DNA of 15,207 nucleotides from Nitrospira sp. (GCA_016873575.1 VGWY01000036.1:1-15207); one strand, 5' to 3'; shown: positions 5,886 to 11,470, counted from the first letter of the stretch. Translations and numbers: made by a program. Notes: generated by a model from the letters alone, not told the origin.

Positions 5886-6139
5886 AATCTTCTCGGCTGC
5901 CCTTTCATTGACATCATCATTGCCCTTAGTTGCCTCTGTGCGTTTACAAAGTCGAGGACGTTTACAGACTCGTTGCTGTTGTAACTGGCTGATAATTTAT
6001 AAAAGGTGTCATCTGCATTAAAGAGAAATGATACCCTCGTTCCATTTAATTCGAGTTCCGGTATATTTCCATGGAGATGTTGAAAGGCTGCAAAATTTAG
6101 GTCAAGGAGTTGTATTTTTGAAGGTGTGTTTTTTTTCAT
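5882..6139 (-). CDS. Small protein, 85 aa, first gene of the replication block
   Basis: Begins at ATG 6139 with a strong ribosome site (AAAAAGGAGA, 10 bases upstream). The sequence has two beta-like stretches (LELNGTRVSFLFNADDTFYK) and a helical C-terminal part with a VLDFVNAQRQLRAMMMSM pattern. Small proteins of this shape (a 'DUF5659-like' look) recur beside CHC2/primase genes in mobile elements; this is a by-eye resemblance. Its stop overlaps the CHC2 start as ATGA, so it is translationally coupled to the replication genes. Function unknown. Confidence 0.7.
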   Translation of the reverse strand: MKKNTPSKIQLLDLNFAAFQHLHGNIPELELNGTRVSFLFNADDTFYKLSASYNSNESVNVLDFVNAQRQLRAMMMSMKGQPRRL

Positions 6140-6236
6140 TTGCTGTATCTCCTTTTTTGCTTTTGCTATATAAATAGCTTAGCGGGGATAAAGCAAAAGA
6201 GTCAGTAGCGAAAAGAGTAAAAAGTTAAAAATCTTT
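6140..6236. other. 97-bp AT-rich gap before the replication block
   Basis: Contains the inverted repeat GCTATATAAATAGC (6165-6178, 5-bp arms) and GTAAAAAG...CTTTTTAC (6217-6240, 8-bp arms, A/T almost only). The first may overlap a promoter for the 85-aa gene, but I see no convincing -35/-10 pair. The second overlaps the stop of the gene upstream and is too AT-rich to count as a terminator. Confidence 0.35.
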
Positions 6237-6965
6237 TTACCTTTTTTGAGGGGTATAAGATCCGGGATGCTTTTTTTCTTTTTTCAAGTATTCTTTAAGT
6301 GTTCCTATTTTTAAGTCAAAAAAGTCTGCCATCAACTGCTTTGTTAACTCGGTTGGCTTGCTAATTAGCATCCTTATATATCCTTTTTCTACAATCTCTA
6401 CGAGTCTTGAATCAGTCTCTTCTAATCTTTTTAATTCGGCCTTTTCTTTGAGGTCATTTTTATTTAAAGGCTCAGTCGTGTAAGTCTCTACATATTGCTT
6501 TCTCAGATACTTTGTTATTTTATGAAGATAAAAAAGCATATCATTAAGTGATAATAACGGTGGGATATAAATTTTGCTCCATTTTGTGTCTGTGGTTTTA
6601 CTGCTTAATATGTCCCCTATTGCTTCTTTGGCTTTTTTCTTCTCTTTAGGACTTTGGGCATATTGGGCATCCCAGATAAGCTTGCCAAAATGAGCTACTA
6701 ACTTTCTTGCAGAAGGATTATCAGACTCAAACAAATCAGGACACATAGGCACAAGTGATTTAAGCAAATTAGTTAAATGCTCAGGGTTATCTGGTAGGGG
6801 TCTTAAATCTTTTGCTGAATAAGTCAATGTATAAAGATTATTATTAATATCTTCTCTTACAGCGTTAAAAACCTCATCATATGTTTTGGTTTTGTAGTAA
6901 TCTGGTTCAGCAGCAAAAGGTGGAGAAAATCCTTTATGAGGCCATGTAAATTTAACTTTTTTCAT
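6237..6965 (-). CDS. Hypothetical protein, 242 aa
   Basis: Not recognised. The frame is open from a TTG at 7001, but the ATG at 6965 (MKKVKFTWPHKG) is preferred: it has an AGAGGGG ribosome site at the same place as its paralogous leader at 7276-7348, and the extra codons are leader sequence. The protein is soluble and basic, with no signal or membrane segment. The middle (about 55-125) is helical (PEHLTNLLKSLVP), followed by a Lys-rich turn (SPKEKKKAKEA). Residues 185-235 form long charged helices, and the C-terminal portion (ADFFDLKIGTLKEYLKKEKK) looks like a small HTH, so DNA binding is possible. It lies between the zinc-ribbon gene and the replication block. The gene is believable; its function is unknown. 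Confidence 0.7.
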   Translation of the reverse strand: MKKVKFTWPHKGFSPPFAAEPDYYKTKTYDEVFNAVREDINNNLYTLTYSAKDLRPLPDNPEHLTNLLKSLVPMCPDLFESDNPSARKLVAHFGKLIWDAQYAQSPKEKKKAKEAIGDILSSKTTDTKWSKIYIPPLLSLNDMLFYLHKITKYLRKQYVETYTTEPLNKNDLKEKAELKRLEETDSRLVEIVEKGYIRMLISKPTELTKQLMADFFDLKIGTLKEYLKKEKKHPGSYTPQKR

Positions 6966-7064
6966 TCTCTTACTACCCCTCTTAGTGATCTCTCCTGTCA
7001 AGCATTATCAGGGGAAGGTGGTAGGAGTGCCACCTTATCGCCCTATAGTAGCTATCCCCTGAAA
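6966..7064 (-). promoter_or_regulatory. Structured 5' leader, copy A (before the 242-aa gene)
   Basis: Read as minus-strand RNA: an 8-bp outer stem (7055-7062 with 7008-7015, UCAGGGGA/UCCCCUGA) encloses an 18-base linker and a 6-7-bp hairpin (7030-7036 with 7015-7021). The hairpin loop (7022-7029) carries CUCCU. The tail carries AGGAG (6992-6996), which can pair with that loop as a pseudoknot, and then the ribosome site. It starts about 13 bases after the stop of the zinc-ribbon gene. A related leader lies at 7276-7348. Candidate cis-regulatory RNA or protein-binding operator; I match it to no known riboswitch. Confidence 0.55.
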
Positions 7065-7074
7065 TTATTTTTTC

Positions 7075-7275
7075 TTACATGAGACTAATCAAATAAATTG
7101 GTTGATGAAAGCATCTCGGACATCGTGCTGACAAAGAAGGCGGTAGAAAAATAATAGATTCGCTCCACTCCCAGTTACAAGAAGGGCATTTTAAAGATAG
7201 TGTAATAGGGTACTCTTCCAATTCCATCTCATTTATCGTCTTCTTTTTCTTTGATGTCTTCTTTTTCTTTTCCAT
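7075..7275 (-). CDS. Small zinc-ribbon protein, 66 aa
   Basis: A 66-residue protein with a Lys-rich N-terminus (MEKKKKTSKKKK) and two CPxC knuckles, C30-P-S-C33 and C52-P-R-C55, that would bind one zinc as a zinc ribbon. Between them lie aromatic and hydrophobic strands (WEWSESIIFLPP). The fold suggests nucleic-acid or protein binding; no more specific family is visible. A textbook AAGGAGG ribosome site lies 7 bases before ATG 7275, and the structured leader copy B lies upstream. The gene stands between HicA and the 242-aa gene in an all-minus-strand run. Small size and a clean motif make the gene credible; its role is unknown. Confidence 0.7.
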   Translation of the reverse strand: MEKKKKTSKKKKTINEMELEEYPITLSLKCPSCNWEWSESIIFLPPSLSARCPRCFHQPIYLISLM

Positions 7276-7348
7276 TTTCTATCCTCCTTAGTGTCTCTCC
7301 TAAATAATCAGAGGAACCGCCAGGAGCTACCGCTTATGCTATCCCCTG
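7276..7348 (-). promoter_or_regulatory. Structured 5' leader, copy B (before the zinc-ribbon gene)
   Basis: Shares with copy A the opening CAGGGGAUAGC (7348-7338), a CUCCU in a loop position (7322-7326), and a closing AGGAGAGA.CACUAAG tail (7287-7301). Its outer stem is CAGGGGA (7348-7342) with UCCUCUG (7315-7309), containing one G-U pair where copy A has G-C; this keeps pairing on the minus-strand RNA only. The spacing is shorter and the inner hairpin is weaker than in copy A. The ribosome site (7283-7289) follows. The whole lies between the hicA stop and ATG 7275. Confidence 0.55.
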
Positions 7349-7352
7349 TTAC

Positions 7353-7580
7353 TTATACAATTTCAAAAACTCCTCTACCGTCATCCCCTGCCTTTGCTAT
7401 CTGATCTCTTAACAATCCCTGCTTTATAGGTTTTCCCTTATGCACAGGAATTGAGAGGATATTTATATTTCCCTCTTTTGTTAGTTTTACATGGCTTCCT
7501 TTCTGTCCTGCTGATTTCCAGCCTGCTCTTTCAAATGCCTTTATAATCCTGTCAGGCTTCAGGTTATGCAGGCTACTCAT
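7353..7580 (-). CDS. hicA: HicA-type mRNA interferase toxin
   Basis: A 75-residue HicA/YcfA-like protein: an N-terminal helix (PDRIIKAFERAGW), the QKGSHVKL motif with presumed catalytic His30, then IPVHKGKPIKQGLLRDQIAK, a hallmark of the family. HicA cleaves mRNA and is neutralised by HicB. The start overlaps the stop of the MerR-HicB fusion gene as ATGA (7580-7577), so toxin translation depends on the antitoxin reading. It differs from the HicA at 22-213, which belongs to the other sub-branch (IPRH-type). All core residues are present and the length is normal. Confidence 0.9.
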   Translation of the reverse strand: MSSLHNLKPDRIIKAFERAGWKSAGQKGSHVKLTKEGNINILSIPVHKGKPIKQGLLRDQIAKAGDDGRGVFEIV

Positions 7581-8209
7581 GAAGCCTTCTTAACCTTTCT
7601 CTTTTCCTCTACTACTTCAAGATGACCTTTAATGGCATCCTTTATCATCTCAAGTGCTTCCTCTACTGTATCACCCTGAGAAGCACATCCGGGAAGGGAA
7701 GGACACCCAATCCAGTAACCTCTGTCTTCTGTGTCAGGATGAAGGATTACAGAATATTTCTTGCCCCTCACAGCAACCTCGTATCTTCTTTCTTTCTTTA
7801 AAGCTATAATCTCACCCTTGAGTGTTTCCACAATTTCACCCAGAGCAATGGAAAAGACAAGCTGACCGTTCTTCAGGGTATCTATAATCTGTTTTTTATC
7901 ACTTGTAATCACAAATATGGTTTCACCGTCTGTTAGAAATCTTAATTCTGAAAGGGGCTTTTCCACTTCAGGCATATTTTTCTTGAGATAATTAATAGAC
8001 TTCCTTATCTTTTGAAGACTGACACCCTTATCCATTAACGTCTTAGCAATCTTAAGTTGAACAAGGTCAGGAAAAGAATAAAGCCTCACAGAGCCATAGC
8101 CTGAAGCTTCACTTACAGAAGGTTTTATAAAATGGGTTCTATCCCAGTAATCAATTTTTCTTATGCTTAACCCTGTAATCTTTGAGATAGTCTTTGTATT
8201 AAAGTTCAT
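7577..8209 (-). CDS. MerR-HTH/HicB fusion: antitoxin and autoregulator
   Basis: A 210-residue protein from ATG 8209, preceded by AAGGAGA 7-8 bases upstream; the open frame extends to 8278 but that part covers promoter and operator, so the shorter start is preferred. Residues 3-75 are a MerR-type winged helix (ISKITGLSIRKIDYWDRTHF, then LYSFPDLVQLKIAKTLMDKG). Residues 80-140 form a connecting helical or dimerisation region. Residues 143-205 are a HicB domain (YSVILHPDTEDRGYWIGCPS, LPGCASQGDTVEEALEMIKD). HicB antitoxins usually carry a C-terminal RHH or HTH; here DNA binding is N-terminal and of MerR type. The downstream hicA overlaps by ATGA. The protein should bind the palindrome in its promoter and neutralise HicA. 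Confidence 0.88.
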   Translation of the reverse strand: MNFNTKTISKITGLSIRKIDYWDRTHFIKPSVSEASGYGSVRLYSFPDLVQLKIAKTLMDKGVSLQKIRKSINYLKKNMPEVEKPLSELRFLTDGETIFVITSDKKQIIDTLKNGQLVFSIALGEIVETLKGEIIALKKERRYEVAVRGKKYSVILHPDTEDRGYWIGCPSLPGCASQGDTVEEALEMIKDAIKGHLEVVEEKRKVKKAS

Positions 8210-8233
8210 CTTGCTTCTCCTTTTATTTATAAA

Positions 8234-8278
8234 TACATTAATGTAGTTATGATACTTTAATAAAAAGGATAATGTCAA
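8234..8278 (-). promoter_or_regulatory. Promoter and palindromic operator of the MerR-HicB/HicA operon
   Basis: On the minus strand TTGACA (8278-8273), an 18-base spacer, TATCAT (8254-8249), then a perfect 12-bp palindrome TACATTAATGTA (8234-8245) at the expected transcription start. The ribosome site and ATG 8209 follow. The arrangement suggests repression by the MerR-HicB fusion protein, as in autoregulated TA operons. Confidence 0.75.
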
Positions 8279-8366
8279 GATGCTGACTAAATACCGGAAG
8301 AGTTAAGAGATAATTTTCTATGGTAGGCTGCTATGATTTACAATCTCTTTCAATATAATAATCAGG

Positions 8367-10316
8367 CTACTTATAAATATTAAGATTATATTTTTTGATA
8401 ATAGTATCGAGTTCGGTTTGCCATTTTCGTATTTTGTCTTTTCCCTTCCTAAGTTTTTCATTAGCCTCATAAATTAGCATCTTATCCTGTTTTTCTACTC
8501 CTGATAGCAAAGTCTTAAAAGCGTCAAGTTGAAGATTAGCCCCTTCAATATATATTTTGTGAAGATTTTGAACTTCATCTGTGGCATTAGAAATTTTTTC
8601 AAGCTTTTGAACAAAGATCTCGTATTTCGGAATTACTACATTGATAAGAGTATTATGTAAGGTCGAATCATCAATATAATTATTCTCTGTAACGCTTGAA
8701 TAAGCTTCCACTGCATCCTTTTCTATAAAACCGACCTTTTGTAACTCATTGTTATAGTAGTTTATCAAATCTTGTTCTACGTTTATTTTTGAAGTGGCAT
8801 CTTTTTTGACAACATCAGATTCTAATTCTGCTGTAGTCTTAAATACAGTGTTAGCTAAAGTTTTTCCAGATTCTATCTCTATTAATTTATGAGTTTGCAC
8901 ATCGTGAGCTTTTATTGGAGATAAGTAGAAACGGGAATAATCTATAATTAAAAGATGGGTTGCACCGAGCATTTTGCCTAATTTTGCTTGTGATTCTTTT
9001 TGAATCAAGCCTGACTGCTGAAAAGCAAATTCACTTAATACTATTTCTGTCTTTTGGCGATCTACAATTGAAAAATTACCTTCATATTTTAAAATTCTTA
9101 AATAGTAGTTTTCCAAGTTACTGTTTATAAATGATTTCATCCCTCTTTTCCATTCTTCTAAAGTTGTCTTGTCTTGCAAATACACATTGCTAATATCCCC
9201 AATTATAATTGCCAAGTTTATAGGGTCTTCTTCAATAACTTTTTGTCGCAATATATGCATATCATATGGAAAGTGATGTGATGTGAGCTTGAAATTTTTA
9301 TTTATAAGCTTACCATCTCTTTTTAACACAACATCGATAAAATCACCTGGATTCTTCCTATCAAAAATACTAAAAAAAGTCTTTCTGTCTTTAATGGCAA
9401 CATTATCAACACTTTCAATTATATCTCCTGTTCGAATATCTATAGCTCCTGCTGGAGAACTTCCATCAACATATGTAATTTCTAATTCGTTTTTATAATT
9501 CTTTATCACCCAGAAGCCAATATATGCTTTTTCCACAAAAGATTGTGGATTCTCTTTAATAAACTTTTGAAGTAATAAATCAGCCTTTGGTTCTTCTGTT
9601 TCCTTGATATCATCATGTTTAGGTTCTATGATAGTTTTTGTAGAAACTTTCTGATTAGCAGCATATTGCCTTAATGTAGGAGATTGATTTAAAGCGTAAG
9701 CCAAGTTATTTGTTGCAGAATCTATAGCATAAAATGCATCCTTCTCATATTCTTTTCCTGTAATCTGAGCAATTATTGGAATAGTTATTGGTGATAGTAA
9801 AAGTAATGTTGCTGAAGTAATTATCGCAAGGGTATTAACACTTGATGGTTCAGTATATTCTATTTTGATTTTATTGTTAACATTAAACAATTCTTTATAT
9901 GTTAATGGATTATAGCCTTTAAGGCCTAAATTAACCCCATTATCAGTAAAAAAATAAGGGTATACCAACACATCGAAGGAAGCTCGATTGAATGAATTAT
10001 CCTCAACAAATACTACGTCAGAAAATACTTCTTTTAATTTGAGGTAGAGGACATCTCGAATTTTTGGATAAATAGCAATGTTTAAATTGTATGCACCAAT
10101 TTTATCTTGAATAGCTGTTGTCTTTAATGCATTTGTTAATACAACTGCAATTCGCAGATTATATTTAGAATCTGATAAAGGATAAGGAATGTTTAACGGC
10201 TGACCTCGAATAGCTCCATTATAAACGCAGCCGGTCAAGACAAAAACGAATAAAACAAAAATTAAAACTGTCTTCTTATAGTAAGTAAGTATCTTATATA
10301 CAGGTATTTTTTTCAG
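8367..10316 (-). CDS. Lipoprotein with PDZ-like and CsgG-like regions
   Basis: An AT-rich gene. The apparent start (TTG 10238) lies inside the lipobox: upstream in frame the sequence reads YYKKTVLIFVLFVFVLTGC, a typical lipoprotein signal with Cys30. The only good start is CTG at 10316 with AAGGA just before it, giving MKKIPVYKIL... and 649 residues; TAA closes the frame upstream. Mature regions: 31-155 mixed alpha/beta; a hydrophobic stretch at about 161-184 (LAIITSATLLLLSPITIPII); a PDZ-like domain at about 264-346 (SPAGAIDIRTGDIIESVDNV); a CsgG-like region at about 366-466 (FSIVDRQKTEIVLSEFAFQQ, SGLIQKESQAKLGKMLGATH); and a helical, likely coiled-coil tail (565-645). It should be anchored in the periplasm or outer membrane. 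Its function is unknown; it is cargo unlike its neighbours in base composition, suggesting separate acquisition. Confidence 0.75.
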   Translation of the reverse strand: MKKIPVYKILTYYKKTVLIFVLFVFVLTGCVYNGAIRGQPLNIPYPLSDSKYNLRIAVVLTNALKTTAIQDKIGAYNLNIAIYPKIRDVLYLKLKEVFSDVVFVEDNSFNRASFDVLVYPYFFTDNGVNLGLKGYNPLTYKELFNVNNKIKIEYTEPSSVNTLAIITSATLLLLSPITIPIIAQITGKEYEKDAFYAIDSATNNLAYALNQSPTLRQYAANQKVSTKTIIEPKHDDIKETEEPKADLLLQKFIKENPQSFVEKAYIGFWVIKNYKNELEITYVDGSSPAGAIDIRTGDIIESVDNVAIKDRKTFFSIFDRKNPGDFIDVVLKRDGKLINKNFKLTSHHFPYDMHILRQKVIEEDPINLAIIIGDISNVYLQDKTTLEEWKRGMKSFINSNLENYYLRILKYEGNFSIVDRQKTEIVLSEFAFQQSGLIQKESQAKLGKMLGATHLLIIDYSRFYLSPIKAHDVQTHKLIEIESGKTLANTVFKTTAELESDVVKKDATSKINVEQDLINYYNNELQKVGFIEKDAVEAYSSVTENNYIDDSTLHNTLINVVIPKYEIFVQKLEKISNATDEVQNLHKIYIEGANLQLDAFKTLLSGVEKQDKMLIYEANEKLRKGKDKIRKWQTELDTIIKKYNLNIYK

Positions 10317-10584
10317 GTTCTTTCCTTTTTAGTCGGAATTTGATATTGAGTTGATATTGCATATGAGGAGAGTAAGAACAGAATTAGGAATAATAGATAT
10401 ATCTTTTTCTTTCCCATTTCCACTTAATTTTAATTGTACTACTATTCATAAAAAATACAAGAAACAAGAAAAAAACCAAAGGTTGCCCCACGGACTTGAA
10501 CGTTTCACGTTTGCAATACTGGTTCCTCTCCGGCATCTCTAATATCTCTTTATAAATCTTCTCTGCGGTTATCATGCAAAAACC
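10317..10584. other. 268-bp AT-rich gap with a tandem TTGATATT repeat
   Basis: Lies between the lipoprotein start and the end of the higA-like gene. It holds two TTGATATT copies (10340-10347 and 10351-10358, 11-bp period), which could be a regulator site for the lipoprotein gene. No clear -35/-10 pair was found. The minus-strand ORF at 10384-10575 is listed separately. Confidence 0.4.
10384..10575 (-). CDS. Doubtful 63-aa ORF, possible truncated third gene of the TA operon
   Basis: Begins 10 bases after the higA-like stop with an AAGG upstream. The first 17 residues (MITAEKIYKEILEMPER) look like the opening helix of small antitoxin-like proteins; after that the sequence turns into unrelated low-complexity hydrophobic and basic text (FFLFLVFFMNSS). 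Most likely a broken gene remnant or chance ORF. Confidence 0.25.
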   Translation of the reverse strand: MITAEKIYKEILEMPERNQYCKRETFKSVGQPLVFFLFLVFFMNSSTIKIKWKWERKRYIYYS

Positions 10585-10869
10585 TTATCTCTGTATAGAA
10601 ATAACAAGCCTTCTGTTGAAAGCCTTTGCTATTCGGTCAAGTAACTCAAAAGAGGGCATACGTTTGTCATTCGGGCTTTCAAGTCTTGAGATAGCCTGTT
10701 GCTTTGTTTGAATTTTCCTTGCCAATTGCGATTGAGTAATGTTATGAGCCTTTCTTAAGGCTGCTATCTCCTGAGCTATCTTCCTTTTAGCTTCAGCCCT
10801 GTCAAAGTAAATCTTGAATTCCCTGTCTTTTAAATGTCTCTCAATGTGTTTATCAAGATCGCTTCTCAT
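10585..10869 (-). CDS. higA: HigA-like XRE antitoxin
   Basis: A 94-residue protein. Residues 30-85 form a Cro/C1 helix-turn-helix (IAALRKAHNITQSQLARKIQ, TKQQAISRLES), ending in the strand RLVISIQR. The N-terminal 30 residues (HIERHLKDREFKIYFDRAEA) are a helical segment that antitoxins of this type use to cover the toxin. It follows the RelE-like gene with a TAATG overlap (10871-10867), the toxin-first order of higBA systems. It should bind the toxin and repress the promoter at 11222-11250. The symbol is by analogy with the gene order; the exact sub-family is not certain. Confidence 0.82.
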   Translation of the reverse strand: MRSDLDKHIERHLKDREFKIYFDRAEAKRKIAQEIAALRKAHNITQSQLARKIQTKQQAISRLESPNDKRMPSFELLDRIAKAFNRRLVISIQR

Positions 10870-11216
10870 TACTTAACCTCCATTAATTGTTTCATCCTTT
10901 GTTTAGCTGTCTCAATCTCCTTTAAAGGCGCCTTAGGGGTCTTTTTTAAATAGGCATGAAGAAGTATCATCTCATTGCCCTTAAGCACAACATAAAATAT
11001 CCTGTGATGTTTACCATGTGCTCTTATCTTTAATTCCCAAAGCTTGCCCTCTATCTGCCTGAAATCAACTCCCACAGCATCCGTGCCATATTCCTGTATC
11101 CCTTTCAAAGCAGAGAGTATCTCTGCCCTTTCTTCTTTGTTATCTATTGCATCAATGTATTTTTCAACGGGTGCTTTACCTAATGGATTACGCCAATAAT
11201 TTATGTAAAAGACCAT
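10869..11216 (-). CDS. higB: RelE/HigB-like toxin (phage Gp49-like family)
   Basis: A 115-residue protein of the RelE/ParE superfamily, Gp49/HigB branch: a helical start (GKAPVEKYIDAIDNKEERAE), then the strands characteristic of the family (GKLWELKIRAHGKHHRIFYV, EMILLHAYLKKTPKAPLKEI), with basic residues (R68, H73, R75 region) suited to ribosome-dependent mRNA cleavage. Known members are neutralised by the XRE protein encoded just downstream, as here. A promoter with an internal inverted repeat lies immediately upstream; the ATG follows the -10 box by only about five bases, so the message may be nearly leaderless, with AGG as the only ribosome-site trace. Length is normal; it appears intact. 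It is the gene nearest attR. Confidence 0.87.
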   Translation of the reverse strand: MVFYINYWRNPLGKAPVEKYIDAIDNKEERAEILSALKGIQEYGTDAVGVDFRQIEGKLWELKIRAHGKHHRIFYVVLKGNEMILLHAYLKKTPKAPLKEIETAKQRMKQLMEVK

Positions 11217-11221
11217 AACCT

Positions 11222-11250
11222 ATGATACAACCAAATTATTGTATAGTCAA
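11222..11250 (-). promoter_or_regulatory. higBA promoter with internal inverted repeat
   Basis: On the minus strand TTGACT (11250-11245), a 17-base spacer and TATCAT (11227-11222). ATACAA (11225-11230) and TTGTAT (11239-11244) form perfect 6-bp inverted arms across the spacer, overlapping the -10 box. This is suitable for repression by the HigA-like protein. ATG 11216 follows directly. Confidence 0.7.
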
Positions 11251-11277
11251 ATGAAATAAGACGCATTCGGGAAAGAA

Positions 11278-11306
11278 AAAGGGGCTTGTTTTCTGTAAGC
11301 CCCTTT
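11278..11306 (-). terminator. Rho-independent terminator, minus strand
   Basis: A perfect 10-bp stem (11278-11287 with 11297-11306, core GGGGCTT/AAGCCCC) encloses a 9-base loop. Reading leftward, the stem is followed by a T-rich run (TTTTTCTTTC). It ends minus-strand transcription coming from accA before it enters the higBA promoter. Confidence 0.85.
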
Positions 11307-11323
11307 ATTAATTCAATCATTTA

Positions 11324-11342
11324 CTGTAACCATTTTGTAACC
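11324..11342. repeat. Pair of GTAACC repeats near attR (candidate integrase arm sites)
   Basis: CTGTAACC (11324-11331) and TTGTAACC (11335-11342), spaced 11 bp, same orientation as the clusters at 805-833 and 2393-2411. About 129 bp from the attR core, close to a mirror distance of the left cluster. Confidence 0.6.
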
Positions 11343-11360
11343 ATTTTCTCTAAAAACCTA

Positions 11361-11390
11361 CCAATTTTACCCAATTCCTGCCAACATTAA
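11361..11390. repeat. Three phased CCAA decamers (candidate Xis sites)
   Basis: CCAATTTTAC, CCAATTCCTG and CCAACATTAA occupy exactly 10 bp each. They sit between the arm-site pair and the att core, where excisionase sites lie in lambda-type P arms. Repeat identity is limited to the first four or five bases, so this is tentative. Confidence 0.4.
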
Positions 11391-11400
11391 GAAAAAAGAA

Positions 11401-11443
11401 AAGCCCTTGATAATAAAGAATAATTCCTTAAAATCAAGGGCTT
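11401..11443 (-). terminator. Second minus-strand terminator-like hairpin near attR
   Basis: A perfect 10-bp stem AAGCCCTTGA/TCAAGGGCTT (11401-11410 with 11434-11443) with a 23-base loop, followed leftward by TTCTTTTTTCTT. It is the first barrier met by accA read-through after attR. The large loop makes it less standard than the one at 11278-11306. Confidence 0.65.
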
Positions 11444-11470
11444 ATAGGGTTTAGAAAATAACCCATTTTA

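Noticed and set aside
6217..6240. 8-bp inverted repeat GTAAAAAG/CTTTTTAC as a terminator
   Set aside because: Almost only A/T pairs, overlaps a stop codon, and lacks a following T-run.
6966..7001. Longer start (TTG 7001) for the 242-aa gene
   Set aside because: The extra codons align with the non-coding leader of the neighbouring gene; ATG 6965 has the matching ribosome site.
8210..8278. Longer start for the MerR-HicB fusion
   Set aside because: Covers the promoter and palindrome; ATG 8209 has a strong ribosome site and the MerR domain starts there.
8305..8349. AAGAGAT/ATCTCTT inverted repeat after the lipoprotein gene
   Set aside because: Only 7 bp around a 31-base loop and no T-run; no role can be supported.
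9283..9498. Plus-strand ORF inside the lipoprotein gene
   Set aside because: Shadow of the PDZ-coding region; no ribosome site or family resemblance.
10476..10521. tRNA-like 3' text (GTTCAAGTCC...GGGGCAACC, minus strand) as a tRNA or old att remnant
   Set aside because: The T-arm does not pair and no other cloverleaf arms are found.
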